Origin: Polaromonas sp. CG_9.7 | GTDB taxonomy: Bacteria > Pseudomonadota > Gammaproteobacteria > Burkholderiales > Burkholderiaceae_C | Length of the DNA stretch: 64,000 nucleotides | NCBI RefSeq assembly: GCF_015752205.1 | Contig: NZ_JADOVG010000005.1 | Location: 186,001 to 250,000 of the forward strand | Reading direction: 5' to 3' | Shown here: positions 33,772 to 43,577 of the stretch, one piece after another | Numbering within the stretch: position 1 is the first letter of the stretch | Layout of the letters: each line of letters opens with the position of its first letter | Position numbers and translations under genes: made by a program | Notes under the pieces: model-generated | What the model was told of the DNA's origin: nothing | Seen by the model: the letters and a program-made list of their open reading frames with translations, nothing else | Database searches by the model: none

Positions 33772-36207
33772 CTAAATCACCGTCAGCTTGGCTACGCCCA
33801 GCGCCAGCCATTTCACGCCATGCCGGGTAAAGTTGATTTTTGCCCTGGCGTCGTCGCCCGTGCCTTCGAGCATTTCCACCCGGCCTTCGCCAAACTTGGC
33901 ATGGAACACATTGGTTCCGTTTTTCAGCCCGTGCGAAGGCGTGCTTTTTTGCGCCGGCACGGGCGGGCTGGCCGCACGTTCTGCGCTGCCGGATCTTGAA
34001 GCAAACAGGCTGCTGGCCCAATCGCCGCGGCCATGACCCGCGCCTGAATTATCAGCACCAAAGCCCGATGAAAATCCCTGTTTCTTCGGCGTGATCCATT
34101 TGAGCGCTGCGTCGGGCAGTTCTTCATAAAACCGGCTCTTGACGTTGTAGCGCGTCTGGCCATGCAGCATGCGCGTCTGCGAATGGCTCAGATACAGGCG
34201 CTTTCTGGCGCGCGTGATGGCGACGTACATCAGCCGGCGTTCTTCCTCGATGCCGCCGGCGTCGCTCAAGGCGTTTTCATGCGGAAAGATGCCGTCTTCG
34301 AGGCCGGTGATGAACACGCAGTCGAATTCCAGCCCTTTGGATGAATGCACCGTCATGAGCTGCACCGCATCCTGGCCGGCCAGCGCCTGGTTGTCGCCGG
34401 CTTCCAGCGCGGCATGGGTCAAAAAGGCGACCAGCGGCGACAGCGTTTCGCCGGTCTCCAGGTCCGGCGCCAGCCCTTCGGGTGAAGGCTGGTCAATCAC
34501 CGGCGCGCTCAGGTCCAGCCCCTGACTGACGGGCGACTGGCTCAAGCCGCTGCCCAGTTCATCAACCGGCAAGGCGACTGCATCGCGGCCAAAGCCTTCA
34601 TGGCTAACAAAGGCCTCGGCTGCATTCACCAGCTCGGCCAGGTTTTCCAGCCGGTCCTGGCCGTCCTTGTCGGTTCTGTAATGTTCTTCCAGGCCACTGT
34701 GCTGCAGCACGAGTTCGATGATTTCGCGCAGCGTAGCGCCTTCGGTCTGTTCGCGCACCACGTCCAGCTTCGCCACAAACGCGCCCAGATTGGTGCCCGC
34801 CTTGCCCGGCACCGCGCTCACGCCGTCATGCAGCGAGCACCCCGAGGCACGTGAAATGTCTTGTAACTGCTCAATGGTGCGGGCGCCGATGCCGCGCGGC
34901 GGAAAGTTCACCACGCGCATGAAGCTGGTGTCGTCGTTCGGGTTGTCGAGCAGGCGCAAATAAGCCAGCGCATGCTTGATTTCAGCGCGCTCGAAAAACC
35001 GCAGGCCGCCATACACACGGTAAGGAAGGCCGGCATTGAACAGCGCGGTTTCCATCACCCGGCTTTGCGCGTTGCTGCGGTACAGCAGCGCAATTTCCTT
35101 GCGCTCGGTGCCGTCCCGCACCAGTTGCTTCACCTCATCGACAAACCACTGCGCTTCGGCAAAGTCACTGGCCGACTCATGCACCCGAACCGGTTCGCCC
35201 GGCCCGGCTTCGGTACTCAGGTTCTTGCCCAGGCGGTTGGTGTTATGGCTGATCAGTTCATTGGCTGTGTCCAGAATATTGCCGAAACTGCGGTAATTGC
35301 GCTCCAGCTTGATCTGGTGCGTCACCTCGAACTCGCGCACGAAATCGGCCATGTTGCCGACGCGCGCGCCGCGAAAGGCATAGATGCTCTGGTCATCGTC
35401 ACCCACCGCCACCACCGAGCCGCCCGGCATGCCCTGCACACTGTGCGAAGCTTCATCGCCCTGCCCGGCCAGCATCTTGATCCAGGCGTATTGCAGCTTG
35501 TTGGTATCCTGGAACTCGTCAATCAGGATATGCCGGAAGCGCCGCTGGTAATGCTCGCGAACGGCTGGGTTGTCCCGCAGCAGCTCGTAGCTGCGCAGCA
35601 TCAATTCGCCAAAATCGACCACGCCTTCTCGCTGGCACTGCGCTTCATACAGCGCGTAAATCTCGGCTTTCTTGCGGCTGTCCTCGTCGCGAACCGGGAC
35701 ATCCTTGGCGCGCTGGCCGTCTTCCTTGCAGGCGGCAATGAACCATTGCAGTTGTTTTGGGGGGAAGCGGTCGTCGTGGACATTGAACTGCTTGCACAGC
35801 CGCTTGATGGCCGACAGCTGGTCCTGCGTGTCCAGTATCTGGAACGTCGAAGGCAGATTGGCCAGCTTGTAGTGCGCCCGCAGGAAACGGTTGCACAGCC
35901 CGTGGAAGGTGCCAATCCACATGCCGCGCACATTGATCGGCAGCATGGCCGACAGGCGGGTCAGCATTTCCTTGGCCGCCTTGTTGGTAAAGGTCACCGC
36001 CAGAATGCCGCTGGACGACACCTGACCGGTTTGCAGCAGCCAGGCGATGCGCGTGGTCAGCACGCGGGTCTTGCCCGATCCGGCTCCCGCCAATATCAAG
36101 GCATGCGTGGCCGGCAGCGTGACGGCGGCGAGTTGCTCGGGATTGAGGTTGTGCAGCAGCGGCGACGGGGACAATGGGGAAGATGAGGAAGAGGCTTCTG
36201 AGAACAT
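33772..36207 (-). CDS. uvrD: UvrD/Rep/PcrA-type DNA helicase II
   Basis: The 811-residue superfamily 1A helicase has Walker A ILAGAGSGKTRVLTTRIAWL, motif II/III AVGDDDQSIYAFRGARVGNM, motif V VHSSKGLEFDCVF and motif VI VAITRARKRLYLSHSQTR. It unwinds DNA in nucleotide excision and mismatch repair. The C-terminal Tudor-like tail (NVFHAKFGEGRVEMLEGTGD) binds RNA polymerase in PcrA/UvrD. It is full length and monocistronic, with a Ser-rich N-terminus. Confidence 0.96.
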   Translation of the reverse strand: MFSEASSSSSPLSPSPLLHNLNPEQLAAVTLPATHALILAGAGSGKTRVLTTRIAWLLQTGQVSSSGILAVTFTNKAAKEMLTRLSAMLPINVRGMWIGTFHGLCNRFLRAHYKLANLPSTFQILDTQDQLSAIKRLCKQFNVHDDRFPPKQLQWFIAACKEDGQRAKDVPVRDEDSRKKAEIYALYEAQCQREGVVDFGELMLRSYELLRDNPAVREHYQRRFRHILIDEFQDTNKLQYAWIKMLAGQGDEASHSVQGMPGGSVVAVGDDDQSIYAFRGARVGNMADFVREFEVTHQIKLERNYRSFGNILDTANELISHNTNRLGKNLSTEAGPGEPVRVHESASDFAEAQWFVDEVKQLVRDGTERKEIALLYRSNAQSRVMETALFNAGLPYRVYGGLRFFERAEIKHALAYLRLLDNPNDDTSFMRVVNFPPRGIGARTIEQLQDISRASGCSLHDGVSAVPGKAGTNLGAFVAKLDVVREQTEGATLREIIELVLQHSGLEEHYRTDKDGQDRLENLAELVNAAEAFVSHEGFGRDAVALPVDELGSGLSQSPVSQGLDLSAPVIDQPSPEGLAPDLETGETLSPLVAFLTHAALEAGDNQALAGQDAVQLMTVHSSKGLEFDCVFITGLEDGIFPHENALSDAGGIEEERRLMYVAITRARKRLYLSHSQTRMLHGQTRYNVKSRFYEELPDAALKWITPKKQGFSSGFGADNSGAGHGRGDWASSLFASRSGSAERAASPPVPAQKSTPSHGLKNGTNVFHAKFGEGRVEMLEGTGDDARAKINFTRHGVKWLALGVAKLTVI

Positions 36208-36388
36208 CGCTTATTGTAGAAAGTCCCCTGCGCCCTGCTGCGCGAATGGCCTGAACCCGCGCTTGTGGCGACACCGGTGCGGGGCTTTTCTGCGCCAGCC
36301 GGCACGATTTTTCAAAAACAACAATGATGGCGCGACTTTCAACAATCCCGGACCGCGCCACCGAACCTCCTGGCTACCCTGCTGCACC

Positions 36389-37105
36389 ATGACATTTCCA
36401 AATACGCAATTTTTTACGCCCCTGCTTCTTGCTGTGGCACTGGCAGCGCCCGGGTTTGCCGCACAAGCGCAATCGTTTTGCGCCAGCGATGGCCAGCCCC
36501 GGCCGGTCCAGCTCATGGAGCGCTTCATCAATGCCGACTGCGACACCTGCTGGACCGATGCAGCCACGCCGGTGCCAGAAAGCCATGCCGTGGCGCTGGA
36601 TTGGGTCCTACCCAGCCGCCAGGGCGACGACGCGCCCCTGTCAGCCGTGGCCACGCGCGATGCGCTAACCCGGCTGGAGGCACTCGGGCAAGGCGTGCCC
36701 GCCGAAAGCAAAACGATTTCGCATGCAGTCAAGGGCATCAAGGGTGCGGCGCTCCGCGTGGCCCACGGTTTGCCGGTTGCCGATTACCTGGGCGCCTCCA
36801 TTGAACTCAAGCCGCTGTCGCCAGCCGCCCGGCAGTCCATGACCGCCTGGCTGGCACTGGTGGAAACACTGCCGGCGGGCGTTGAAGGCTCGCCCGTGGA
36901 GAGAAATCTTGTCCGAAACGTGCTTTCGCGCAATTGGGACGGGCGCAAGAGGCTATCAAAAGATGAGCAAAACAGGTTGTTTGAAAGCCGCTCCATGAAC
37001 ATTGCGCCAGCGGCAAATCCTGACCGCCTTCGCGTCGTCGGCTGGGTCGAGGATGAAAGGGGCCGGGTGCTGCTGGCAGCGCAATCGCGTTGTATTGCAC
37101 CTTGA
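36389..37105 (+). CDS. Periplasmic thioredoxin-like (DUF1223-like) protein
   Basis: From the ATG at 36389 the product has 238 residues with a Sec signal peptide ending near AAQAQ (about residue 28). The early mature part PVQLMERFINADCDTCWTDA holds a C-x-x-C pair at the place where DUF1223 thioredoxin-like proteins have their Cys motif. The following AVALDWVLPSRQGDDAP fits a thioredoxin strand. It is probably a secreted redox or metal-handling protein. Similarity is recognised by pattern only. Confidence 0.55.
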   Translation: MTFPNTQFFTPLLLAVALAAPGFAAQAQSFCASDGQPRPVQLMERFINADCDTCWTDAATPVPESHAVALDWVLPSRQGDDAPLSAVATRDALTRLEALGQGVPAESKTISHAVKGIKGAALRVAHGLPVADYLGASIELKPLSPAARQSMTAWLALVETLPAGVEGSPVERNLVRNVLSRNWDGRKRLSKDEQNRLFESRSMNIAPAANPDRLRVVGWVEDERGRVLLAAQSRCIAP

Positions 37106-37172
37106 CGCACCAGCCTGCAGGGATATTGCTGCCAATCCCGTTTAGCGGGCCGCCAGGCCTCTAGAATCAGTC

Positions 37173-37206
37173 ACCGGGCCCAAGCAATTGCGCCCGGTTT
37201 TTTTTT
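37173..37206 (+). terminator. Intrinsic terminator upstream of guaC
   Basis: ACCGGGC (37173-37179) pairs with GCCCGGT (37192-37198) over a 12-base loop, followed by nine T. It lies 68 bp after the upstream stop and 97 bp before the guaC start. A possible -10 box TAGAAT (37162-37167) sits just before it, so it could instead be a leader attenuator of guaC. Confidence 0.75.
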
Positions 37207-37302
37207 GGGAATTTCACACCTGCGGTGAATATTTCTTCAAAAACCGGCCAGTCCAAGCGCCTTCTGTTCATCAACAGTTTTTTTCTGGAGCTTGGGGAAA
37301 TC

Positions 37303-38280
37303 ATGGAAATATTCGACTACGACAACATCCTGCTGCTGCCGCGCAAATGCCGCGTGGAAAGCCGCTCCGAATGCGATGCCAGCGTGACGCTGGGCTCGCG
37401 CAGTTTTCGCATTCCGGTGGTGCCGGCCAACATGAAAACGGTGGTCAACCAGGACATTTGTGTCTGGATGGCGCAAAACGGTTATTTTTACGTGATGCAC
37501 CGCTTTGACCTGGACAATTTGCAGTTTGTCCGCGACATGAAGGCCAAGGGCGTTTATGCATCCATCTCACTGGGCGTGAAGCAACCCGACTACAACACCG
37601 TGGACCAGCTGGTGGCCGAAGGCCTGGCGCCTGACTACATCACCATCGACATTGCCCACGGCCATGCCGACACCGTGCAGAAAATGATCCGCTACCTGAA
37701 GGACAAGCTGCCGGCATCCTTTGTGATCGCCGGCAACGTGGCGACGCCAGAGGCGGTGATCGACCTGGAAAACTGGGGCGCCGATGCGACAAAGGTCGGC
37801 ATTGGCCCCGGCAAGGTCTGCATCACCAAGATGAAGACCGGCTTTGGCACGGGTGGCTGGCAGCTGTCGGCGCTCAAGTGGTGCGCCCGTGTGGCCACCA
37901 AGCCGATCATTGCCGACGGCGGCATCAGGGAGCATGGCGACGTTGCCAAGTCGATCCGTTTTGGAGCGACCATGGTGATGATCGGCTCCATGCTGGCCGG
38001 CCTCGAAGAAAGCCCTGGCCAGACGGTTGAGGTCGATGGCCAGCAGTTCAAGGAATACTACGGCAGCGCCTCGGACTTCAACAAGGGCGAATACAAGCAC
38101 GTCGAGGGCAAGCGCATTCTGGAGCCGATCAAGGGCAAGCTGGTCGACACGCTGCGCGAAATGGAAGAAGACGTGCAAAGCGCCATCAGCTACTCGGGCG
38201 GCATCCGGCTGATGGACATCCGCAAGGTCAATTACGTGATTCTGGGCGGTAAAAACTCGAACGAAGACCTGATGATGTGA
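37303..38280 (+). CDS. guaC: GMP reductase (type 2, IMPDH/GMPR family)
   Basis: The 325-residue TIM-barrel enzyme converts GMP to IMP with NADPH. The catalytic loop is [17 protein letters not shown] with Cys173; the barrel shows [20 protein letters not shown]. The sequence is of the shorter GuaC2 type, common in Firmicutes and some proteobacteria, without CBS domains, which separates it from GuaB. The ATG at 37303 follows GGGGAAATC; the frame is open to 37225 but lacks homology there. A terminator-like hairpin precedes the gene. Confidence 0.92.
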   Translation: MEIFDYDNILLLPRKCRVESRSECDASVTLGSRSFRIPVVPANMKTVVNQDICVWMAQNGYFYVMHRFDLDNLQFVRDMKAKGVYASISLGVKQPDYNTVDQLVAEGLAPDYITIDIAHGHADTVQKMIRYLKDKLPASFVIAGNVATPEAVIDLENWGADATKVGIGPGKVCITKMKTGFGTGGWQLSALKWCARVATKPIIADGGIREHGDVAKSIRFGATMVMIGSMLAGLEESPGQTVEVDGQQFKEYYGSASDFNKGEYKHVEGKRILEPIKGKLVDTLREMEEDVQSAISYSGGIRLMDIRKVNYVILGGKNSNEDLMM

Positions 38281-38298
38281 ACCAGGCCGCGCCGCCTG

Positions 38299-39189
38299 TC
38301 AGTGGCGCGGCATTTCGTCAAGACCAAGGAGTTCCAGCGTCAGCTGGTGGAGGCGGTGACCAGGCGCAATCATCGCCTCCAGCACGCTGAAATGGTTCAG
38401 ACCCGGCAGCGATTCGCAAACCGGGACAGTATCCATCCCCCAGGTTTGCTGAATCAGCAGGTTCTGGCGTAAAAACTCTTCGCTTTCGTCACCGCCCGCG
38501 ACCGAGCAAAGCGTGCCTTGCCTTGGACGCGGGAGCAACACCGGGCTTGCTTGCCTGACCTGTTCAGGCGTCAAGTTCAAATCCTGCAGGAAAGGCGTCT
38601 GACGAATCGGTTCCAGATCGAACAGGCCCGAAATAGACAGCGCGCTCTTCACCAGGGTTTTCGGCAAATCGGTTGCGTGGGCCGGCCAGGCGCAGGTTAG
38701 CAGCATCGCGGCCAGGTGCCCTCCCGCAGAATGTCCGGCCACTGTGATGCGTGCGGGGTCACCGCCCTGCGCTTCGATATGCCGCCACGTCCAGGCTAGC
38801 GCCTTCACCATTTGACTGACGATTTCAGGAATCGTCACCGCCGGACATAAAGTGTAGTTGAGCACCACAACGCAGGCACCGGCCTGCGTGAACGTGGGTG
38901 CAATGAAAGAATGATCGGCTTTGTCCAGCGCACGCCAGTAGCCACCGTGTATGAACACCAGCACTGGCGCGCCTTTGGCCGGACTGACGCCGCTGGCCGG
39001 AAAGATATCCAGCGTTTCGCCAGGCTGCTCGCCATAAGCCACGTCAAGCAGGCACGGCTGCTTTTGGCGCGCATGTTGGGAATCTGTCACCCAGCGCGTG
39101 AAGTGCGTTGCATAACCGGGCACCAGCAACCGGTTGTTGTACATGCTGTCAAGCCACAGCGGGTTCCACGTTTGTTCTTGGCTTTTCAT
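38299..39189 (-). CDS. Alpha/beta-hydrolase (esterase/arylformamidase-like)
   Basis: From the ATG at 39189 the protein has 296 residues. It has the oxyanion-hole strip VFIHGGYWRALDK, the nucleophile elbow VAGHSAGGHLAA and a C-terminal catalytic His in LPGLNHFSVLEA. The set resembles HGG-type esterases of the kynurenine formamidase/carbamate-esterase group. The physiological substrate is unknown and no kyn genes are near. A GTG at 39231 is an alternative start. The gene is bounded upstream by a strong terminator. Confidence 0.82.
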   Translation of the reverse strand: MKSQEQTWNPLWLDSMYNNRLLVPGYATHFTRWVTDSQHARQKQPCLLDVAYGEQPGETLDIFPASGVSPAKGAPVLVFIHGGYWRALDKADHSFIAPTFTQAGACVVVLNYTLCPAVTIPEIVSQMVKALAWTWRHIEAQGGDPARITVAGHSAGGHLAAMLLTCAWPAHATDLPKTLVKSALSISGLFDLEPIRQTPFLQDLNLTPEQVRQASPVLLPRPRQGTLCSVAGGDESEEFLRQNLLIQQTWGMDTVPVCESLPGLNHFSVLEAMIAPGHRLHQLTLELLGLDEMPRH

Positions 39190-39254
39190 GGGGGTATCTT
39201 TGGGAGGTTTACGAAAACCGTATCTTGGCACAAGCCTTTGCTGGAATGCCCATG

Positions 39255-39295
39255 AAAAAGGCCGCTGCCCACCTTTCGGTGGGCAGCGGCCTTTT
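39255..39295. terminator. Strong bidirectional terminator after rhlE
   Basis: AAAGGCCGCTGCCCACC (39257-39273) pairs perfectly with GGTGGGCAGCGGCCTTT (39278-39294) over the loop TTTC. It has flanking A and T tracts, a 17-bp stem. It ends rhlE from the right. Confidence 0.95.
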
Positions 39296-39339
39296 GTTGT
39301 GAAGGCTGATTAAAAAATAATCAGCGGTTCACACCATGA

Positions 39340-41280
39340 TCAGTCGCGAAAAGGCTTGGTGAACTTGCCACCCGGCTTTTTAGCCGCATCACGGGGAACG
39401 AACACCTTGCCGGCAGGACGGGCAAATGCGGGCTTGCGGTCTGCAAAATCGCCACGAGGCGCAAAGCCTTCGTTGCCACCGCCAAAGTTGCCACGGTCTT
39501 CACGCGGTGCAAAGCCGGCGTTGCTGTTGTTGCCGCCGCTAAAGCCACGGTCATCGGGGCGACGGGCATTGCGGTCATTGAAGCCCGAACGGTCGGCGTA
39601 GTTGTTGCCTTGAGGCGCTGGAGGACGACCCTGGAAGGCGCCGCCACGGTCATCGCGGTTGCCGCCGAAGCCACCACCGGAATTGCCGCCAAAACTGCCT
39701 GCATTTCCGCCACCGAAACCACCGCCGGCTGGCTTGCGGCCGCCGAAGCCGCCACGGTCGCCACCACCACCGAAGCTGCGGCCGCCACCACCACGGTCAT
39801 CGCGACCACCGCCGAAATTGCCACGTGGACGCTCGGAGGTTGGGGCAAAACGCTGCTGTGGCTCCAGGCCTGGAATGGTGCTGGCCTTGAGGTTTTGCTG
39901 GGTGTAGTGCTCGATGTCCTGGATCTTGCGGCGATCGCGGAATTCGGCAATCGTGATCGCCTGGCCTTCGCGACCGGCACGGCCGGTACGGCCAATGCGG
40001 TGCACGTAGTCTTCGGCTTTCATCGGCAGGCCGTAGTTGATGACGTGGGTGATGGTTGGAACGTCCAGGCCACGGGCAGCCACGTCGGTAGCGACCAGAA
40101 TCTGCACTCGGCCATCGCGGAACGCCATCAGGCGGCGGTTGCGCAAGCCCTGGCCCAGCGCACCGTGCAATGCCACGGCGCTGAAGCCTTCTTGCACCAG
40201 GTCATTGGCCAAACCATCGCACTCAACTTGCGTGCAGGCAAAAACGATGGCTTGGTTGATGGTGGTGTCGCGCAGCCAGTGGTCCAGTAGCTTGCGCTTG
40301 TGGGTCATGTTGTCGGCCCACAGCAAAGACTGGGTGATCGACGCATGCTTTTCGTGCGGCGAGTCGATCTCGACGCGCTGTGGCTGGCGCATCACGCGGG
40401 TCGCGAGTTGCATGATGCGCGGCGCAAACGTGGCGCTGAACATCATGGTCTGCTTGCGCTCGATGGTGAGCTGGTTGACTTCGGTCAGGTCGTCGGCAAA
40501 GCCGAGGTCGAGCATGCGGTCGGCCTCGTCAACGACAAGGAATTGCACCTTGTCGAGCTTGATCTGCATGCTGCGCTGCAAGTCCAGCAGACGTCCGGGC
40601 GTGGCCACGACGAGGTCGGCGTTTTGCAGTTTGGCAATTTGCAGCTGGTAAGGAATGCCGCCAACGACGTTGGCAACACGCAGGCCGCGGCAATGGCGAA
40701 CCAGGTCAATTGCGTCGGCGCAGACCTGTTGGGCCAGCTCGCGCGTCGGGCACAGGATCAAGGCACCGGGCGTGGCGGCCTTGAAGTTGCGCATGTTGGT
40801 CGGGTCCTTGCGCTTTGGCTTCTTCAAAGGCGCTTCGCCGCGGGCGACGGCTTCGGCGCTCAGGCGTTCAAATTCTGAACGCTCAAAAAGCTCGGCTTCT
40901 TCCTGCTGCTTCAGCAGGGTGTGCAGCACGGGCAGCAGGAACGCAGCGGTCTTGCCGCTACCGGTCTGGCTGGACACCAGCAGGTCAGTAAATTTTGGCG
41001 CTTTAGGGTCAGCATCGAGGGCTTGCATGGCCTTCGGGATGGTGGCCATCTGCACGGCGGTGGGCTGGGTGAAACCCATGTCGGCAACAGCTTGCAGCAG
41101 TTCCTTGGCCAGGCCGAGTTTCACAAAGCCGTTGGGCTCGGCCGCAACGGCTTCCAGCGAAGTTGCCACGGCAACAGGCTCGTCGGACGAGAAATCGGGA
41201 ATCACGTGGATGTCCAGATCGGAAATGGTTTCGGTATTTTCGGACGCAAAGTCGCCGCGAGTTTCAAAAGAGTCAGTCAT
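39340..41280 (-). CDS. rhlE: DEAD-box ATP-dependent RNA helicase (RhlE-like)
   Basis: The 646-residue protein has all core motifs: Q-motif region MGFTQPTAVQMATIPKA, motif I SSQTGSGKTAAF, Ia PTRELAQQV, II VVDEADRMLD, III FSAT, and VI YVHRIGRTGRAGREG. It begins with a 45-residue acidic extension. It ends with about 170 residues of Gly/Arg/Asn-rich repeats (GGGFGGN, DDRGG), an RNA-binding disordered tail. RhlE helicases act in RNA remodelling, ribosome maturation and cold adaptation. The tail's repetitive DNA explains the long open frames on the other strand. Confidence 0.94.
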   Translation of the reverse strand: MTDSFETRGDFASENTETISDLDIHVIPDFSSDEPVAVATSLEAVAAEPNGFVKLGLAKELLQAVADMGFTQPTAVQMATIPKAMQALDADPKAPKFTDLLVSSQTGSGKTAAFLLPVLHTLLKQQEEAELFERSEFERLSAEAVARGEAPLKKPKRKDPTNMRNFKAATPGALILCPTRELAQQVCADAIDLVRHCRGLRVANVVGGIPYQLQIAKLQNADLVVATPGRLLDLQRSMQIKLDKVQFLVVDEADRMLDLGFADDLTEVNQLTIERKQTMMFSATFAPRIMQLATRVMRQPQRVEIDSPHEKHASITQSLLWADNMTHKRKLLDHWLRDTTINQAIVFACTQVECDGLANDLVQEGFSAVALHGALGQGLRNRRLMAFRDGRVQILVATDVAARGLDVPTITHVINYGLPMKAEDYVHRIGRTGRAGREGQAITIAEFRDRRKIQDIEHYTQQNLKASTIPGLEPQQRFAPTSERPRGNFGGGRDDRGGGGRSFGGGGDRGGFGGRKPAGGGFGGGNAGSFGGNSGGGFGGNRDDRGGAFQGRPPAPQGNNYADRSGFNDRNARRPDDRGFSGGNNSNAGFAPREDRGNFGGGNEGFAPRGDFADRKPAFARPAGKVFVPRDAAKKPGGKFTKPFRD

Positions 41281-41670
41281 GTTTTCTTCTCACTAATCCC
41301 CTGTCCGCTTCGTTTGTGGCGAATGAACAGGAAACTCCACCCCCGCGATGCGAGAGGCTTCGTTCATGGTTAATAAAACATCAACCATCAAACGAATATA
41401 CGGACCAAGAACGGAACTGCCTTGGTGCGTCGACTCTGAAAAAAGAGTCCAAAAGTGTGAGGTAGATGTACAAATGCGGTTGGCACTGTGTGCAACTGCA
41501 AGCCACTGATTATGGCATGATTTACGGGTTTCTACCAGTTACCTTTGATAAATCAGTGTTACTTCTGCGCATCATCAATTTTAAAAGCAATTCCCATTGC
41601 TAAAAAAAATATCATTTTGATAGCGACAATCACATACCGCATATCCGCAAACTACCAAAAGAGCTTTGAA
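41281..41670. other. Intergenic region between orn and rhlE
   Basis: These 390 bp lie upstream of rhlE and downstream of orn, both on the reverse strand. The part nearest orn (about 41515-41650) is AT-rich, with a run of A near 41600. A small hairpin GACTCT/AGAGTC lies near 41427-41444. It probably holds the rhlE promoter and a long leader. No ORF or known RNA motif was recognised. Confidence 0.4.
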
Positions 41671-42234
41671 TTACTTCAAAAAATGATCGCGGTAGTGCTG
41701 CAATTCGTCAATTGACTCGTGCACATCTGCCAGCGCTGTGTGGAGCTGACGTTTCTTGAAAGCACTGCAGACCTCGGGCTGCCAGCGCTTCGCCAGTTCC
41801 TTGAAGGTGCTGACATCGACATTGCGGTAATGAAAAAAGATTTCAAGCTTGGGCATGTACTTGACCAAAAAGCGCCGGTCCTGGCCAATGGAGTTGCCGC
41901 ACATCGGCACCTTGCCCTTGGGAACGTACTTTGCCAGGAAGGCGAGCAATTGCGTCTGGGCATCTTCTTCGTTCACCGTGCTGGCCTTGACCTTGTCGAT
42001 CAGACCACTACGGCCATGCGTGCCCTTGTTCCATTTGTCCATCTGCCCCAGAAGTTCGTCGGACTGGTGAATGGCCAGTACCGGGCCTTCGATGCGCGGC
42101 GTGAGTTGCGGGCCGGTCACGACGACGGCAATTTCAATGATGCGTTCCTTTTCAGGGTCCAGCCCGGTCATTTCGCAGTCCAGCCAGACCAGGTTCTGGT
42201 CGGATTTCTTTAATAAGGGTTCAGTCTCTAACAT
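41671..42234 (-). CDS. orn: Oligoribonuclease
   Basis: The 187-residue DEDDh 3'-5' exonuclease degrades 2-5 nt RNA and pGpG. Motifs are Exo [14 protein letters not shown], Exo [13 protein letters not shown] and Exo [17 protein letters not shown]. Length and ends are normal. It is divergent from an M48 protease gene 35 bp away, so the two share a promoter region. Confidence 0.97.
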   Translation of the reverse strand: MLETEPLLKKSDQNLVWLDCEMTGLDPEKERIIEIAVVVTGPQLTPRIEGPVLAIHQSDELLGQMDKWNKGTHGRSGLIDKVKASTVNEEDAQTQLLAFLAKYVPKGKVPMCGNSIGQDRRFLVKYMPKLEIFFHYRNVDVSTFKELAKRWQPEVCSAFKKRQLHTALADVHESIDELQHYRDHFLK

Positions 42235-42269
42235 CTTGCAATTCTCGCCTATCGCCTAAACTCGTTGCC

Positions 42270-43577
42270 ATGACTGACCCCTCTTTTGTATTCACATTAC
42301 TGTTCGCCGCACTTCTCATGCTTGGGCTGCTGACGAAGTTCTACCTGGCCTCGCGGCAGATTCGCCATGTTGCACGGAACCGGAACCAGGTGCCGGCGGC
42401 TTTTGCATCCACCATCAGCTTGGCTTCGCACCAGAAGGCGGCGGATTACACGATTGCCAAGACACGCCTGGGAATGCTGGAAATGGCCTTTGCAGCCGCG
42501 CTGCTGATGGGCTGGACGCTGCTGGGCGGCATCGACACGCTGAACCAGACTTTGGTGCGCTCGGGTCTGGCTGACTATGGCGCGCTGGTGCCACAACTGG
42601 CGCTGCTCGCGGCATTCGGCGCGATCAGTGGCTTGCTTGACCTGCCGTTCACGCTCTACAAGACGTTCCGGCTTGAGGAGCGGTTTGGCTTCAACAAGAT
42701 GACGCTCAGGCTGTGGCTGGCCGACCTGGTGAAGTCCACGGCCGTTGGCGCGCTCGTCGGCCTGCCCATCGTGGCGCTGATCCTGTGGCTCATGGGCAGC
42801 GCGGGCGCGCTGTGGTGGTTGTGGACCTGGATCGTCTGGATGGGTTTCAACCTGCTGGTGCTGGTGCTGTTTCCAACGGTGATTGCGCCGCTGTTCAACA
42901 AGTTCAAGCCGCTGGACGACGAAGCCCTGAAAACGCGCGTCACGGCGCTGATGCAGCGCTGCGGCTTTGCCGCCAAGGGCCTGTTCGTGATGGACGGAAG
43001 CAGGCGCTCGGCGCATGCCAATGCCTACTTCACCGGCTTTGGCGCGGCCAAACGAGTGGTGTTCTACGACACGTTGCTCAACCAACTCAACCCGGCCGAG
43101 GTCGATGCCGTGCTGGCGCATGAACTGGGCCATTTCAAGCACAAGCACATCATCAAACGCATCGGCGTGATGTTTGCCATGAGTTTGGTGGGGTTTGCTT
43201 TGCTCGGCTGGCTGTCAACCCAGGTCTGGTTTTACACCGGGCTGGGCGTGCAGCCCAACCTGGAGGGCAGCAACGACGCGCTGGCGCTGCTGCTGTTCCT
43301 GATGGTCGTGCCGCTGTTCACCTTTTTTGTTTCCCCGCTCTTGGCGCAGTCGTCGCGCAAGCATGAGTTCGAGGCAGATGCCTACGCCATTTCGCAGACC
43401 GACGGCCGCGACCTGCAAAGCGCGCTGCTCAAGCTTTACAAGGACAATGCCAGCACGCTCACGCCTGATCCGGTATTTGTGAAGTTCTATTATTCCCACC
43501 CTCCAGCCTCCGAGCGGCTGGGACGCATGGCGACTCTCAGCACCCTCACCCCCTCTCCAGAAAGCGCAGCCGCATGA
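42270..43577 (+). CDS. M48-family membrane zinc metalloprotease (Ste24/CAAX protease-like)
   Basis: The 435-residue protein has several N-terminal membrane helices (peptidase M48 N-terminal domain). The zinc motif VLAHELGHFKHKH lies near residue 288, and the third ligand Glu is in SRKHEFEADAYA. This is the layout of Ste24-type proteases, longer than HtpX. It probably acts in membrane protein quality control; bacterial substrates are not established. It overlaps the pterin dehydratase gene by four bases (ATGA). Confidence 0.9.
   Translation: MTDPSFVFTLLFAALLMLGLLTKFYLASRQIRHVARNRNQVPAAFASTISLASHQKAADYTIAKTRLGMLEMAFAAALLMGWTLLGGIDTLNQTLVRSGLADYGALVPQLALLAAFGAISGLLDLPFTLYKTFRLEERFGFNKMTLRLWLADLVKSTAVGALVGLPIVALILWLMGSAGALWWLWTWIVWMGFNLLVLVLFPTVIAPLFNKFKPLDDEALKTRVTALMQRCGFAAKGLFVMDGSRRSAHANAYFTGFGAAKRVVFYDTLLNQLNPAEVDAVLAHELGHFKHKHIIKRIGVMFAMSLVGFALLGWLSTQVWFYTGLGVQPNLEGSNDALALLLFLMVVPLFTFFVSPLLAQSSRKHEFEADAYAISQTDGRDLQSALLKLYKDNASTLTPDPVFVKFYYSHPPASERLGRMATLSTLTPSPESAAA

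Noticed and set aside
39480-39830. Tandem-looking repeats resembling a CRISPR or minisatellite
   Set aside because: The periodicity is codon-level (GGN/CCN) and encodes the Gly-rich RhlE tail; there are no spacers of fixed length.
39610-40290. 226-codon forward frame rich in Ala/Thr opposite rhlE
   Set aside because: It is the complement of the Gly-rich tail and the core of a clear DEAD-box helicase; the composition is that of a shadow frame.
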